Position numbers and translations under genes: made by a program. Shown here one piece after another: positions 8,685 to 17,541 of a stretch of 64,000 nucleotides of DNA. Origin of the DNA: Glaciecola sp047250385. Its GTDB lineage: Bacteria; Pseudomonadota; Gammaproteobacteria; Enterobacterales; Alteromonadaceae. Under the pieces are notes generated by a model. The model was not told where the DNA came from. It worked only from the letters and a program-made list of their open reading frames with translations, and made no database searches. The stretch lies in assembly GCF_047250385.1 (NCBI RefSeq), contig NZ_JBLBVM010000056.1:248001-312000 (forward strand), in the 5' to 3' direction. The first letter of the stretch is position 1, and every line of letters starts with the position of its first letter.

Positions 8685-9908
8685 TCAAATATTGTTAGCA
8701 GACATCTGCTTAACTAAGTTTCCGCCCAATTGCATCATGTGCACTTGATCAGGACCATCAGCAAGTCGAATTGTGCGAGCGTATGCTAAATTAGCACTCA
8801 GTGTTGTATCTTGGGAAGTTCCTAATGCACCGTGCATTTGGATAGCTTCGTCAATCACCTCACAAGCCATTTTAGGCGCGACAATTTTAATTGCTGCAAT
8901 AATATTTTTAGCAACCTTATTACCATACTTGTCCATATGGTCAGCCGCTTTTAATGTTAATAAACGTGCTTGCTCAATTTTGCAATACATACTGGCTAGG
9001 CTTTCACGAACAGACTGCTGTTTGCTTAGTGGTTGACCAAATGCAATTCGTTCATCAACTCGCGCACATGCCTCATCTAAAGCTCGCTGTGCACATCCAA
9101 TAAGGCGCATGCAATGGTGGATTCGTCCCGGCCCTAAACGCCCCTGTGCAATTTCAAAACCTTTACCCTCGCCTACCAATAAATGACTGGCAGGTACTCT
9201 AACATTCTCAAACAAGACCTCTGCGTGACCGACAGGTTCATCTAAGTAACCCATAGCTGACATTGGGCGAACAATGGTAACGCCGGCAGTATCCATTGGC
9301 ACTAAAATTTGAGATTGTTGCTCGTGCCTTGCCGCTGATGTATCTGTTTTCCCCATTACAACCATGATACGACAATTTTCGTTCATTGCGCCGCTGGTGT
9401 ACCACTTACGGCCGTTGATCACATAGTCATCACCGTCGCGAATAATTGACGTCTCAATATTAGTTGCATCAGACGATGCCACTTCCGGCTCTGTCATTGC
9501 AAATGCCGAACGAATTTCGCCGTTAAGAAGCGGTGTTAACCAACGTTCTTGTTGTTCAGGATTTCCGTATTTTGCTAGTACTTCCATGTTACCTGTATCT
9601 GGAGCACTGCAATTAAACACTTCCGAACTCCATAGTGAGCGGCCCATCAATTCACATAGGGGAGCATATTCAAGATTAGTTAAGCCTGCACCATAAGGCA
9701 AGTATTCACTAGGCAAAAACAAATTCCACAAACCAGCTTCTTTCGCCTTTACCTTTAAGTCATGCATTAACTGAGGAGTTACCCATGGATTTTCTGATTG
9801 ATGCACTAAATCATGGTACGTAGCCTCATTTGGATAAATATACTCATCCATAAAAGCCTGCAGTCTTGCGATCAAATCATTTGTTTTTTCGGTGTAATCA
9901 AAGTTCAT
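8685..9908 (-). CDS. Acyl-CoA dehydrogenase (LvaC / ACAD11-like)
   Basis: This 407-residue single-module acyl-CoA dehydrogenase has the FAD/substrate motif FAMTEPEVASSDATN near residue 136 and a C-terminal ADGPDQVHMMQLGG. ADGPDxVH replaces the YEGT motif of ordinary family members and is characteristic of the ACAD10/ACAD11 branch. It lies 12 bases before the APH-like kinase, mirroring the kinase plus dehydrogenase fusion of the animal proteins as separate genes. The likely reaction is conversion of 4-phosphoacyl-CoA to an enoyl-CoA; simple beta-oxidation of branched or medium-chain acyl-CoA is the alternative. Confidence 0.87.
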   Translation of the reverse strand: MNFDYTEKTNDLIARLQAFMDEYIYPNEATYHDLVHQSENPWVTPQLMHDLKVKAKEAGLWNLFLPSEYLPYGAGLTNLEYAPLCELMGRSLWSSEVFNCSAPDTGNMEVLAKYGNPEQQERWLTPLLNGEIRSAFAMTEPEVASSDATNIETSIIRDGDDYVINGRKWYTSGAMNENCRIMVVMGKTDTSAARHEQQSQILVPMDTAGVTIVRPMSAMGYLDEPVGHAEVLFENVRVPASHLLVGEGKGFEIAQGRLGPGRIHHCMRLIGCAQRALDEACARVDERIAFGQPLSKQQSVRESLASMYCKIEQARLLTLKAADHMDKYGNKVAKNIIAAIKIVAPKMACEVIDEAIQMHGALGTSQDTTLSANLAYARTIRLADGPDQVHMMQLGGNLVKQMSANNI

Positions 9909-9942
9909 ATTTGCCCCATGCCAAAGCTGGCTAATTAGTTAC

Positions 9943-10614
9943 TTAACTATAGGTGATAAGTGATTTATGTTCAGGCAAATCTAAATGCCCAACATTATTG
10001 AAACTGCTTAATTGAATACCATCACGATTGAAGAAGAAGTGATTGATACTGGTGTTCTTGATCTGTAAATTGAAATTTACCGCTTTCTCGACGCTTAAGT
10101 CCAACATATGCATCATGGTTATAGCTATCGCACCACCGGAACTCGCCACTAGCACATTTTTACTTTCTGACTCACATATTCTACTTACCGCGCCGGCCAC
10201 TCGAGAGGTAAAGCCTTCCCACGATTCCGATAAATCATGACCAATTTCTTGCTTTGACCAAGCGAACATCGCATTTCTTAGTAAACGATAGAATTCGGCA
10301 CGTGGCGCATCATTTGCAGGTCGAGCCGCGGGGTTAACAGCCAAATAAGCCCCCACGACAGCATTGAAATCAAATTCATTCCAACCCGCATCGGTAATCA
10401 CTGGAATATCGGTTTCAGCACCGAGCTGGATACCCGCTGCTGTTTCTTTATGCCTTCGCATATCACCCGTGACCACGTTGTCAAAAACAATATCGCGTTG
10501 TGCAAAATACTGCCCAAGCAATTTTGATTGTTGATGTCCTATATCACTCAGCTTGTCATAGTCTGCAGCACCAAAGGACGCTTGACCGTGACGAACCAGA
10601 TACAATTGAGCCAT
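9943..10614 (-). CDS. Histidine phosphatase family protein
   Basis: This 223-residue phosphoglycerate-mutase-like phosphatase has its phosphohistidine motif YLVRHGQASFG at residues 4-14 and a second conserved region, VLVASSGGAIAI, near 150. Branch members dephosphorylate small molecules or phosphoproteins. It is the first gene of the leftward cluster, ending 34 bases before the acyl-CoA dehydrogenase, so it may be co-transcribed. A phosphatase next to a metabolite kinase could clear misdirected phosphorylated intermediates, but this is a guess from position. The usual His later in the family (SHGG) appears here as SSGG, a visible departure. Confidence 0.8.
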   Translation of the reverse strand: MAQLYLVRHGQASFGAADYDKLSDIGHQQSKLLGQYFAQRDIVFDNVVTGDMRRHKETAAGIQLGAETDIPVITDAGWNEFDFNAVVGAYLAVNPAARPANDAPRAEFYRLLRNAMFAWSKQEIGHDLSESWEGFTSRVAGAVSRICESESKNVLVASSGGAIAITMMHMLDLSVEKAVNFNLQIKNTSINHFFFNRDGIQLSSFNNVGHLDLPEHKSLITYS

Positions 10615-10710
10615 TTTTTGTTCCTTATTTGAATTAACAAAATGTTAGGTGCTTTCTATGCATATGGGTAATTATTTGTCGTGATATAGGGTTATTCATG
10701 AAGTGTATGT

Positions 10711-10820
10711 TGCGAGTGAATGCTGCGAGTGAATACCGCGAATGAATACTTCAAATGAATACCGCGAATGAATACTTCAAATGAATACTGCGAATAATTA
10801 CTGCGAATAATTACTGCGAG
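10711..10820. repeat. 13-bp tandem repeat array (about 8.5 copies)
   Basis: Eight consecutive 13-base units begin at 10711 (TGCGAGTGAATGC), drift through CGCGAATGAATAC and TTCAAATGAATAC (each seen twice, alternating) to TGCGAATAATTAC (twice), and end with a partial TGCGAG. The alternating pair shows that a 26-bp double unit was also duplicated. The array sits between the divergent phosphatase and hemN genes, in DNA that should hold their promoters. There are no spacers, so it is not a CRISPR. Confidence 0.9.
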
Positions 10821-10945
10821 CACTTGCTAATAAATTCGCCCACGGAGCTTTTGCTTTTCGCAGTTAAACCTGTTCCAGATCAATTTTATCTCCGTTGCCT
10901 GCCATTATAATTCCATATCAATTCAATCATAGTGAAGATGAGAGC
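10821..10945. other. Remainder of the phosphatase-hemN intergenic region
   Basis: Together with 10615-10710 and the repeat array this forms a 331-base gap between divergent genes. I see no convincing sigma-70 promoter, FNR site (TTGAT-N4-ATCAA) or small reading frame in it. Confidence 0.5.
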
Positions 10946-12328
10946 ATGGCAACTTTAGAGTACTTCGATAAAAACGTTCTGAATAAATATAATACGGCAG
11001 GACCAAGATATACCTCCTACCCTACAGCGCTCTCATTCCAAGAAGAATTTACTGACCGTGATTTTGAATTCCAAATAAAACAAAACGCTACGGGTCAAAG
11101 TGCTCAGCATTTGTCTCTGTATTTGCATATACCGTTTTGCCACTCTCTTTGTTATTACTGTGGTTGTAATAAGATAGTCACCCGCCATAAACATAAGGCA
11201 GACCAGTATCTCGAGTTTCTATTTAAAGAAATTGAACACCGAGGCAAGCAGTTTGCTAATTACACAGTGACACAAATTCACTTAGGCGGCGGCACCCCGA
11301 GCTTTCTTGACAAGTCACAACTTGCTCGCCTTATGTCAACATTGCAGGCTAACTTCAATTTCAATTCTGAGCTTGAAGCCGGTATCGAAATCGACCCTAG
11401 AGAGATTGAACTAAGCTATGTAGATGACCTTGCTGATGTCGGTTTCAATCGTCTGAGTATTGGTGTTCAAGATATCAATCGTGAAGTACAGGAAAAAATT
11501 AACCGAGTTCAAAGCACTGAGTTCATTAGTCAACTCGTAGCGAGAGCCAAAGTTGTTGGGTTTGCGTCTATAAACCTTGATTTGATTTATGGTTTGCCGC
11601 TGCAAACAGCAGAAACTTTATTACAGACCTTGGAAAAAGTCGTCGAAATTGATCCCGACCGTATTTCATTTTTCAGCTACGCACATATGCCTCAAATGTT
11701 TGCAGCTCAACGTAAGATAAAAGATGAATGGCTTCCCAACGCCCATGCCAAATTTGATTTGCTGCGCCTTGGCATTGAATATCTGACAACTGCGGGTTAC
11801 GTATTTATTGGAATGGACCACTTTGCAAAACCAAGTGATGAGCTAAGCAAAGCACTTGAGTCTGGGCATTTGCATCGAAACTTTCAGGGTTATACGCCTA
11901 AACAACATAATGCTTTGCTTGGTTTGGGTGTCTCTTCAATCAGTAGCATCGAAAATATGTATGCGCAGAACGATAAAGACTTGCAAAGCTACTACAAATC
12001 AATCGACACGAAAAAATCGGCTTTAGTAAAGGGCCTCGTTTTGAACCGAGATGACCAAATACGCAGAGCCGTTATCCATTCCTTGATGTGTAATTTTCAA
12101 GTCAATAAAGCCGAGATATCAGAACAGTTTGATATCCAGTTTGATGATTATTTTGAGGGCTCAATTAGTGATTTGAGTGGATTTGCATCGGATGGTCTTA
12201 TCGATATCAGTGACACTCATATCAAAATTGCGGACCGTGGAAGACTTTTAGTCCGCAATATCTGCATGAGCTTTGACCAATATTTAACTCAGCCAGCGCA
12301 TCAAATGCGCTATAGCCGAGTTATATAA
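10946..12328 (+). CDS. hemN: Oxygen-independent coproporphyrinogen III oxidase
   Basis: This radical-SAM enzyme converts coproporphyrinogen III to protoporphyrinogen IX in anaerobic heme synthesis. The mature protein is 460 residues, close to E. coli HemN. The [4Fe-4S]/SAM motif HIPFCHSLCYYCGC lies near residue 58, and GPRYTSYPTAL and the closing region LLVRNICMSFDQYL are characteristic of true HemN rather than HemW. I start at the ATG at 10946 (MATLEYF) after GATGAGAGC; an upstream in-frame ATG at 10895 would add 17 residues that do not look like the family. It converges with the metalloprotease gene, only three bases separating the stops. Confidence 0.95.
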   Translation: MATLEYFDKNVLNKYNTAGPRYTSYPTALSFQEEFTDRDFEFQIKQNATGQSAQHLSLYLHIPFCHSLCYYCGCNKIVTRHKHKADQYLEFLFKEIEHRGKQFANYTVTQIHLGGGTPSFLDKSQLARLMSTLQANFNFNSELEAGIEIDPREIELSYVDDLADVGFNRLSIGVQDINREVQEKINRVQSTEFISQLVARAKVVGFASINLDLIYGLPLQTAETLLQTLEKVVEIDPDRISFFSYAHMPQMFAAQRKIKDEWLPNAHAKFDLLRLGIEYLTTAGYVFIGMDHFAKPSDELSKALESGHLHRNFQGYTPKQHNALLGLGVSSISSIENMYAQNDKDLQSYYKSIDTKKSALVKGLVLNRDDQIRRAVIHSLMCNFQVNKAEISEQFDIQFDDYFEGSISDLSGFASDGLIDISDTHIKIADRGRLLVRNICMSFDQYLTQPAHQMRYSRVI

Positions 12329-12331
12329 TAA

Positions 12332-14734
12332 CTAGATTGGAGAACCTGGCGGAAGTGCTTTAAGCGCAAAGCTACCTAGCCATTCATTGGTAGTCCAGTA
12401 ATGCTCAATGTATTTAAGTAATACTTTGCCTTGAGTACTGCGATCTTTTTTCTCTAGCCACTTCTGATAGCTGAGTAACTCGGCCTGCATAGCTAACTTA
12501 ACTTCAGGTGACAACTGCTCTGCTTTTAACACATCGAAGAAAATGCTCAATGCGACGTGTTTTACACGCTGGTTAAGAACATCCTGCGAGCGAGTTTTAA
12601 TGAGTCGGTCGAATACTAGGTTAATCAGTTTTTGTACGCTAGGAATGCTTTCATCAGTGCTATGTTGATAAGCTAATCTATTCAACCTCACTGGTTCTAG
12701 TAAGTTACTTAGTGAATAAGCAGAAGCGGCTTCAGCGGCACTCACTGGGTCAAAGGCAATCCCCATTCTTCCCTTAGTACTTTCTCTATTGCGGTTGCTG
12801 CCATAAGCTTTTGGGTTTATCAACTTTACTAAGCTTTGCTCAAGCGCTAAGTAGTCTGCGGAGGCTGAATCCACTACTAATTCAGCGGCTTTCAATTGCA
12901 AGTCTCCCTCAACGAATGAGTTCCCTTTCAAAGCAGTACTTGGTTCCTTTTGTTCATATTCGTATTTCACGCCTGAAACCTGTTTAACCAAGGCATCTAG
13001 CTGGAAGCGGTGCGAGTAGTAGATTGGCACAAGTCGCTCTTCCAATGATGACAAGTCAGCACCTACTGGCAATGAGTTTGCACCGAAGCGCGACAAAGCA
13101 AATTTTCTTAGCTCACTAACTCGTTTGAATTCATCAATTGGGCTTTTACCATTGTCCCAAAGATGACCATCGCTTGAAGCTCGTTTAGCAATTCTTGCAT
13201 CAGGGTCTGACTTATATAGGAAACCAGATTTTCTCGCTTCAGATACCAAACGACTCAAAGCTTCACTCTCATCTTGGTTTGCGAAGTCTTGATATCCATA
13301 AGCGATTACGTATTTATCCCATTCACCGATACCTTTGGCATAAGCATTCTCAAGTGAAACTTCGCCATCTTTTAAGGTAATGAGAGGATGCGGATAATCC
13401 ATCACTGAGGCGCGGTCATTTTCACTGGCAGCGAAGTTGTGAGCGATACCGATTGTATGACCAACTTCATGTGCTGACAATTGTCTAATTCGATCCAAAG
13501 CCATCTCTAACTGTGCATCGGTATTTGCCTTTTCACCATTCTCTTTGGTAAATGGACTGGTCATCCCCAAGGCAATTAAATAGTCTTGTCTAACGCGCAA
13601 TGAACCAAGCGTCACATGGCCTTTGATAATTTCGCCAGTACGTGGATCAATCACTGAACTTCCATATGACCAACCTCTTGTTGCTCTGTGCACCCATTGA
13701 ATAACGTTGTAGCGCACATCCATTGGATCTGCTCCTGTAGGCAGAACCTTAACTTGGAACGCGTTTTTGTATCCTGCGGCTGAAAATGCTTGATCCCACC
13801 ACAATGCACCTTCACGCAACGCAGTCATCACTGGCTCTGGAATGCCCGGATCTAAATAATAGACAATTGGTTCAACTGCTTCACTCATAACCGCGTTAGG
13901 GTTTTTCTTTGCTAAACGATGACGAGGAATAAACTTCTGTTCCATATCCGCATCTAAAGGTGCTGAATAGTCATAATAGCTATGCTTCCAAAATCCTGAA
14001 TAGGGATGGAAAGCTCGCTTTTTATAGCCATCGTCGGGCAGTGCTATAAATGAGTGATGTAAATGCACAGAGACACTGTTCGCATCTGGTGTAACTTGAT
14101 GAATGTATCCACCTTTCGCGTTGCCAGCAAAAGTGACTAAGGCCTCTAGCTCTGTGTTACGTTCAAAGGTTTTCGTTTTCGGTAAATAAACACCTGAACG
14201 CACGGGGTCAAGCTTATAAGAACCTTGCCCTGTTCGCTCTAAAGTATCGCTGATGCCATGTACATCAGAAAATAGGAATGTTGTGTAATCTAGATAAATT
14301 TTGCCTTTCGATTCGTAGGCAACTTCGAAGCCAGCAATCACCGAGTCAGCAAATGCTTCATCAATGCTTTGGCGTTCTGCAATATTGGTAGAGCTTGCTC
14401 GATAATCAGTATTTAGTTGCTTTAACAATACTTTATTTCCGAAACGTTGGAACTGAACGAGACGTGTTTCCCCCAACTGGCCTCTATCTAAGCCGATATC
14501 GTTAGAGCCAATACCTTGTGGAAGACTACTTTGGAACAATATTTGTTGGTTGAGTTGTTTTGCATCGAGTGCTAAATACACCTTATCGTCACTATTAGAA
14601 TAAACGATATCAATAAAGCCATTCATGACTTGCTTAGATTTTAGAAATTCTGATTTTTCTTGTGCTTGGACTAAAAGCGAACTCGCTATTAAGGCGATTA
14701 AAAAGACAGATTGAATCCATTTGGTAAAAACCAT
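12332..14734 (-). CDS. Exported zinc-dependent metalloprotease (EcxA/DUF4953-type metzincin)
   Basis: This 800-residue protein has a signal peptide (FTKWIQSVFLIALIASSLLVQAQ). The metzincin zinc motif HEVGHTIGIAHNF lies near residue 419, with three zinc-binding His and the catalytic Glu, and a downstream Met turn is plausible at SVMDYP. The arrangement (N-terminal DUF5117/DUF5118-like region, then the DUF4953 zinc region) fits the family of large secreted or periplasmic metalloproteases common in marine bacteria. Its natural substrate is unknown. It is a single gene converging with hemN and divergent from a small unknown gene. Confidence 0.88.
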   Translation of the reverse strand: MVFTKWIQSVFLIALIASSLLVQAQEKSEFLKSKQVMNGFIDIVYSNSDDKVYLALDAKQLNQQILFQSSLPQGIGSNDIGLDRGQLGETRLVQFQRFGNKVLLKQLNTDYRASSTNIAERQSIDEAFADSVIAGFEVAYESKGKIYLDYTTFLFSDVHGISDTLERTGQGSYKLDPVRSGVYLPKTKTFERNTELEALVTFAGNAKGGYIHQVTPDANSVSVHLHHSFIALPDDGYKKRAFHPYSGFWKHSYYDYSAPLDADMEQKFIPRHRLAKKNPNAVMSEAVEPIVYYLDPGIPEPVMTALREGALWWDQAFSAAGYKNAFQVKVLPTGADPMDVRYNVIQWVHRATRGWSYGSSVIDPRTGEIIKGHVTLGSLRVRQDYLIALGMTSPFTKENGEKANTDAQLEMALDRIRQLSAHEVGHTIGIAHNFAASENDRASVMDYPHPLITLKDGEVSLENAYAKGIGEWDKYVIAYGYQDFANQDESEALSRLVSEARKSGFLYKSDPDARIAKRASSDGHLWDNGKSPIDEFKRVSELRKFALSRFGANSLPVGADLSSLEERLVPIYYSHRFQLDALVKQVSGVKYEYEQKEPSTALKGNSFVEGDLQLKAAELVVDSASADYLALEQSLVKLINPKAYGSNRNRESTKGRMGIAFDPVSAAEAASAYSLSNLLEPVRLNRLAYQHSTDESIPSVQKLINLVFDRLIKTRSQDVLNQRVKHVALSIFFDVLKAEQLSPEVKLAMQAELLSYQKWLEKKDRSTQGKVLLKYIEHYWTTNEWLGSFALKALPPGSPI

Positions 14735-14950
14735 TTAGTGCAACTCCCACAATTCTCGTTGTTAACTTGCTATTATTTGTATCATTGCTTGATCTGCATC
14801 ATCAGTTTGCGAGCTTATTTACACTACACTAAGGTCCACTTACTATTGCAGAAAACACCACTGTGTTTATTCATTCAAGCATTTGCCAAGTCAATAAATT
14901 CTAAATACTGGTAAATGAAAAATACTATCGGTGTTCGAAAGAGAGAAACT

Positions 14951-15355
14951 ATGCCCCACTCAGAGGCTAATGACAACTTAGAACACACGTCTAATCGCCA
15001 AGTTTTATCTTTGGTTGCAGACGAAAGTTCAAAAATAGTATTATCCGATCGTCCTGTCTTCGGCGCAAACCTTACGTTTAGAGAAGATATAGGCAATTTG
15101 GTCAACAACATCGTTTATCCGAGTCAAATTATCGGTTGGATAGATTATTCACAGTTAACAAAGCTCGCTTGTTTAAATCATCAACAATATTTTGCCGCTC
15201 AACACTTTATTCGTGTTCATCAAAACCAATTATTTTTCTCTAAAACAGTGCGAATCCATAGTGTTAATCAAAACCTAAAAGCATCAAAAACAATTCTCAC
15301 CTTTTCCTTATGTGTGCCATCTGGTCATGCAAAAATTATCAAAATCCACAATTAA
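14951..15355 (+). CDS. Hypothetical protein, unrecognised
   Basis: This is a soluble ~134-residue protein with no signal peptide, membrane span or recognised motif. I place the start at the ATG at 14951 (MPHSEANDN), which has GAGAG upstream; an in-frame ATG at 14915 has a poorer site. The N-terminal 30 residues are polar and probably disordered. A beta-rich core follows with two central cysteines, in TKLACLNH and FSLCVPSG. The stop lies one base from the stop of convergent recD. The tight fit and the good ribosome-binding site favour a real gene. Confidence 0.6.
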   Translation: MPHSEANDNLEHTSNRQVLSLVADESSKIVLSDRPVFGANLTFREDIGNLVNNIVYPSQIIGWIDYSQLTKLACLNHQQYFAAQHFIRVHQNQLFFSKTVRIHSVNQNLKASKTILTFSLCVPSGHAKIIKIHN

Positions 15356-15356
15356 A

Positions 15357-17537
15357 TTAGCTAAGTAATTTTCTCTTTAAGCCACTGAATCGAGTTGACG
15401 TATTTTCAATACAAGCTTTTAGAACCGCTGTATTTGCAATTAATCCAATACTTGTCTGCGCCCTTGTTACACCTGTATACAGCAATTCTCTACTCAAGTG
15501 CTGAGCACTTTGTGCGCTAGCGCTCCCTTTCAATGAATTAGGCAGAAGAATATCCACGTGCGCAAATTCTGAACCTTGAGTTTTATGTATGGTCATTGCA
15601 TAAACCAATTCGAAGGCGGGCAAGGAACTTACACTAAATGAAATATGCTGTGACGCATTTTCTGGGTCATTAAAGCATGCACGCAGTTGACCTTCGTCAT
15701 TAGACCAAATTACACCAATATCGCCATTGAATAGCTTTAAACGATAGTCGTTTTGCACAATCATAATTGGCATACCTCGATACATATGGCCTGCATCGAT
15801 ATGAGTGAAGCGTTTACGTAGCTCTTGTTCAATTTGTATGTTTAAAAACTCCGTACCTAAACGGCCTTTTTTAGTACCAGAGAGTAATCTGTATTTTTGC
15901 AATTGAGCTATTGCCTCAAGCGCTGAGTTACTTTCAAATATCGGCTCATACTGTTGCGCGATATGTTCAATTAAGGCCGGTTTTAATACACCTGTTTGAG
16001 TATAAGCTTCTTCATGCCAACTAATGACCTCATCGCTCATAGCTAGACTCATTTGCTGTGCAGTTTGCTCACGCTCATTTCGCTCACGTTCATTCTGATT
16101 GCTTCGAGTTTGTGACCCGAATTCAATACTTTTATATGCCGAAATATGTTTTATAAATTCTTTAGCGTCGCCTTTTAGAATGCGCTTTGCCATGTTCCCT
16201 ATTTCACTTTGAGAACGCATGCTTTTTTGCAGAAATGTGACGTGATCATATTGAATTGTCTGGCTTGCTGGCTGTTTACTCAACAACGCTTCTTCAGGCC
16301 CAATAGGGAAACTCGAAACGACTTGATTCAGTATTTGCGCATGTTGAGAAGAATAAACACAAGAGAAATCATTTGAATGCGCGGCCTCTTGCCAATTATC
16401 TTGGTTAACTAAATCCTTCAATAAGCCGCCACTTTCAACCGAAGGTAGTTGGTTGGCATCTCCTATCAACACTAGCTTTGCGTCCTTGGGTAAGGCGCGT
16501 AATAGCTTCGCCATCATCGCCAAGTCGATCATTGAGGCTTCATCTATCACTAGAAAATCACAATCCAATTGTTTCTTTTCGTTGTACCTGGGCTCAATAC
16601 CATGCATGCCAAGCCCTAATAGGCGGTGTATCGTTTTCGCCTCTATCATTGGCTTCAACAATTCTATGATGGATACGACTTGTGAATGTTGGCTTTCGTT
16701 TGCTTTACTTTCGTTTGCTTTAATTAAATTTGAAAACTCGCCAAGGATAGATTCATTTAGACGCTGAGCAGCTTTACCTGTGGGGGCTGCTAGCAATAAC
16801 CTTGTGTTACGTGGCATATTGCGTTCTTGAGTGAAAAGCCAGGATAGCAGTAACCTTGCCACCGTATAGGTTTTACCGGTGCCCGCTCCGCCGCTGATTA
16901 TCGACGTTTTTGCTAATAGGCCATTCAGTACAGAGATTTGTTGCCAGTCAATGCTTTTATTCAATTTATTGGGGAATAAGGCGGTCCAAAGGTCGCTTGA
17001 ACATGTTTGTAAAATCGCGTTCTGGTAAGTTTCATTACTCTGCCGCTCCTTGAAAAAGGCTGCGACAATATCTTCATAATTTGCATAACGCGCCGTATAT
17101 AAACAGCCATGTTCCCAAACAATATCCTTCCTAGCGGAACAAATATCATAGAAGTCTTGAATGATTAACTGAAGCCTTTCTTCATCGATAAATAAAAAGC
17201 CATCCTTTGCATTTCTGTCATTCTCTTCTGAGGAAATCAATTCCTGATCCTGCTCTAGCTCGGCCCAATACCTTTGCTTTGCGATAGCAGATATAGTCAG
17301 GCAACTGTGGCCCTGACGTAAGAAATACGAGAGAGCAATGAGTATATGAAACATTTGAGACAATGAGTCTTGCTCAGTAAAGAAAGTATGTTCCGGTACT
17401 GATTCAAAGCGCTTGGTAAGTGCGTTTGTAGCAAAGTAATAATCAATAGACTGCACATCTTGTAAAGTAAACAAACATTCACTGCAGCTCGCATATCCGA
17501 TCTCTTTTACCAATTTGTTTGGAAGTGAAAATAGCAT
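15357..17537 (-). CDS. recD: Exodeoxyribonuclease V alpha subunit
   Basis: RecD is the 5'-3' superfamily 1B helicase motor of RecBCD. The protein is 726 residues. Walker A ISGGAGTGKTYTVARLL lies near residue 226, with VLIGDANQLPSVESGG (motif III) and AMTIHKTQGSEF plus LYTGVTRAQ at the C-terminal end. I start at the ATG at 17537 (MLFSLPNKL), four bases after the recB stop with GGAGG overlapping recB's last codons; the longer frame to 17579 would overlap recB. In-frame duplications are visible in variable loops: SKANES twice near residue 290 and NERER/NEREQ near 480. It is the last gene of the recC-recB-recD unit. Confidence 0.95.
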   Translation of the reverse strand: MLFSLPNKLVKEIGYASCSECLFTLQDVQSIDYYFATNALTKRFESVPEHTFFTEQDSLSQMFHILIALSYFLRQGHSCLTISAIAKQRYWAELEQDQELISSEENDRNAKDGFLFIDEERLQLIIQDFYDICSARKDIVWEHGCLYTARYANYEDIVAAFFKERQSNETYQNAILQTCSSDLWTALFPNKLNKSIDWQQISVLNGLLAKTSIISGGAGTGKTYTVARLLLSWLFTQERNMPRNTRLLLAAPTGKAAQRLNESILGEFSNLIKANESKANESQHSQVVSIIELLKPMIEAKTIHRLLGLGMHGIEPRYNEKKQLDCDFLVIDEASMIDLAMMAKLLRALPKDAKLVLIGDANQLPSVESGGLLKDLVNQDNWQEAAHSNDFSCVYSSQHAQILNQVVSSFPIGPEEALLSKQPASQTIQYDHVTFLQKSMRSQSEIGNMAKRILKGDAKEFIKHISAYKSIEFGSQTRSNQNERERNEREQTAQQMSLAMSDEVISWHEEAYTQTGVLKPALIEHIAQQYEPIFESNSALEAIAQLQKYRLLSGTKKGRLGTEFLNIQIEQELRKRFTHIDAGHMYRGMPIMIVQNDYRLKLFNGDIGVIWSNDEGQLRACFNDPENASQHISFSVSSLPAFELVYAMTIHKTQGSEFAHVDILLPNSLKGSASAQSAQHLSRELLYTGVTRAQTSIGLIANTAVLKACIENTSTRFSGLKRKLLS

Positions 17538-17541
17538 GATT

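Noticed and set aside
10711..10820. Possible CRISPR array
   Set aside because: Units are 13 bases, contiguous and without spacers, and no cas genes are present.
10821..10945. FNR site upstream of hemN
   Set aside because: No TTGAT-N4-ATCAA-like sequence is present in the upstream region.
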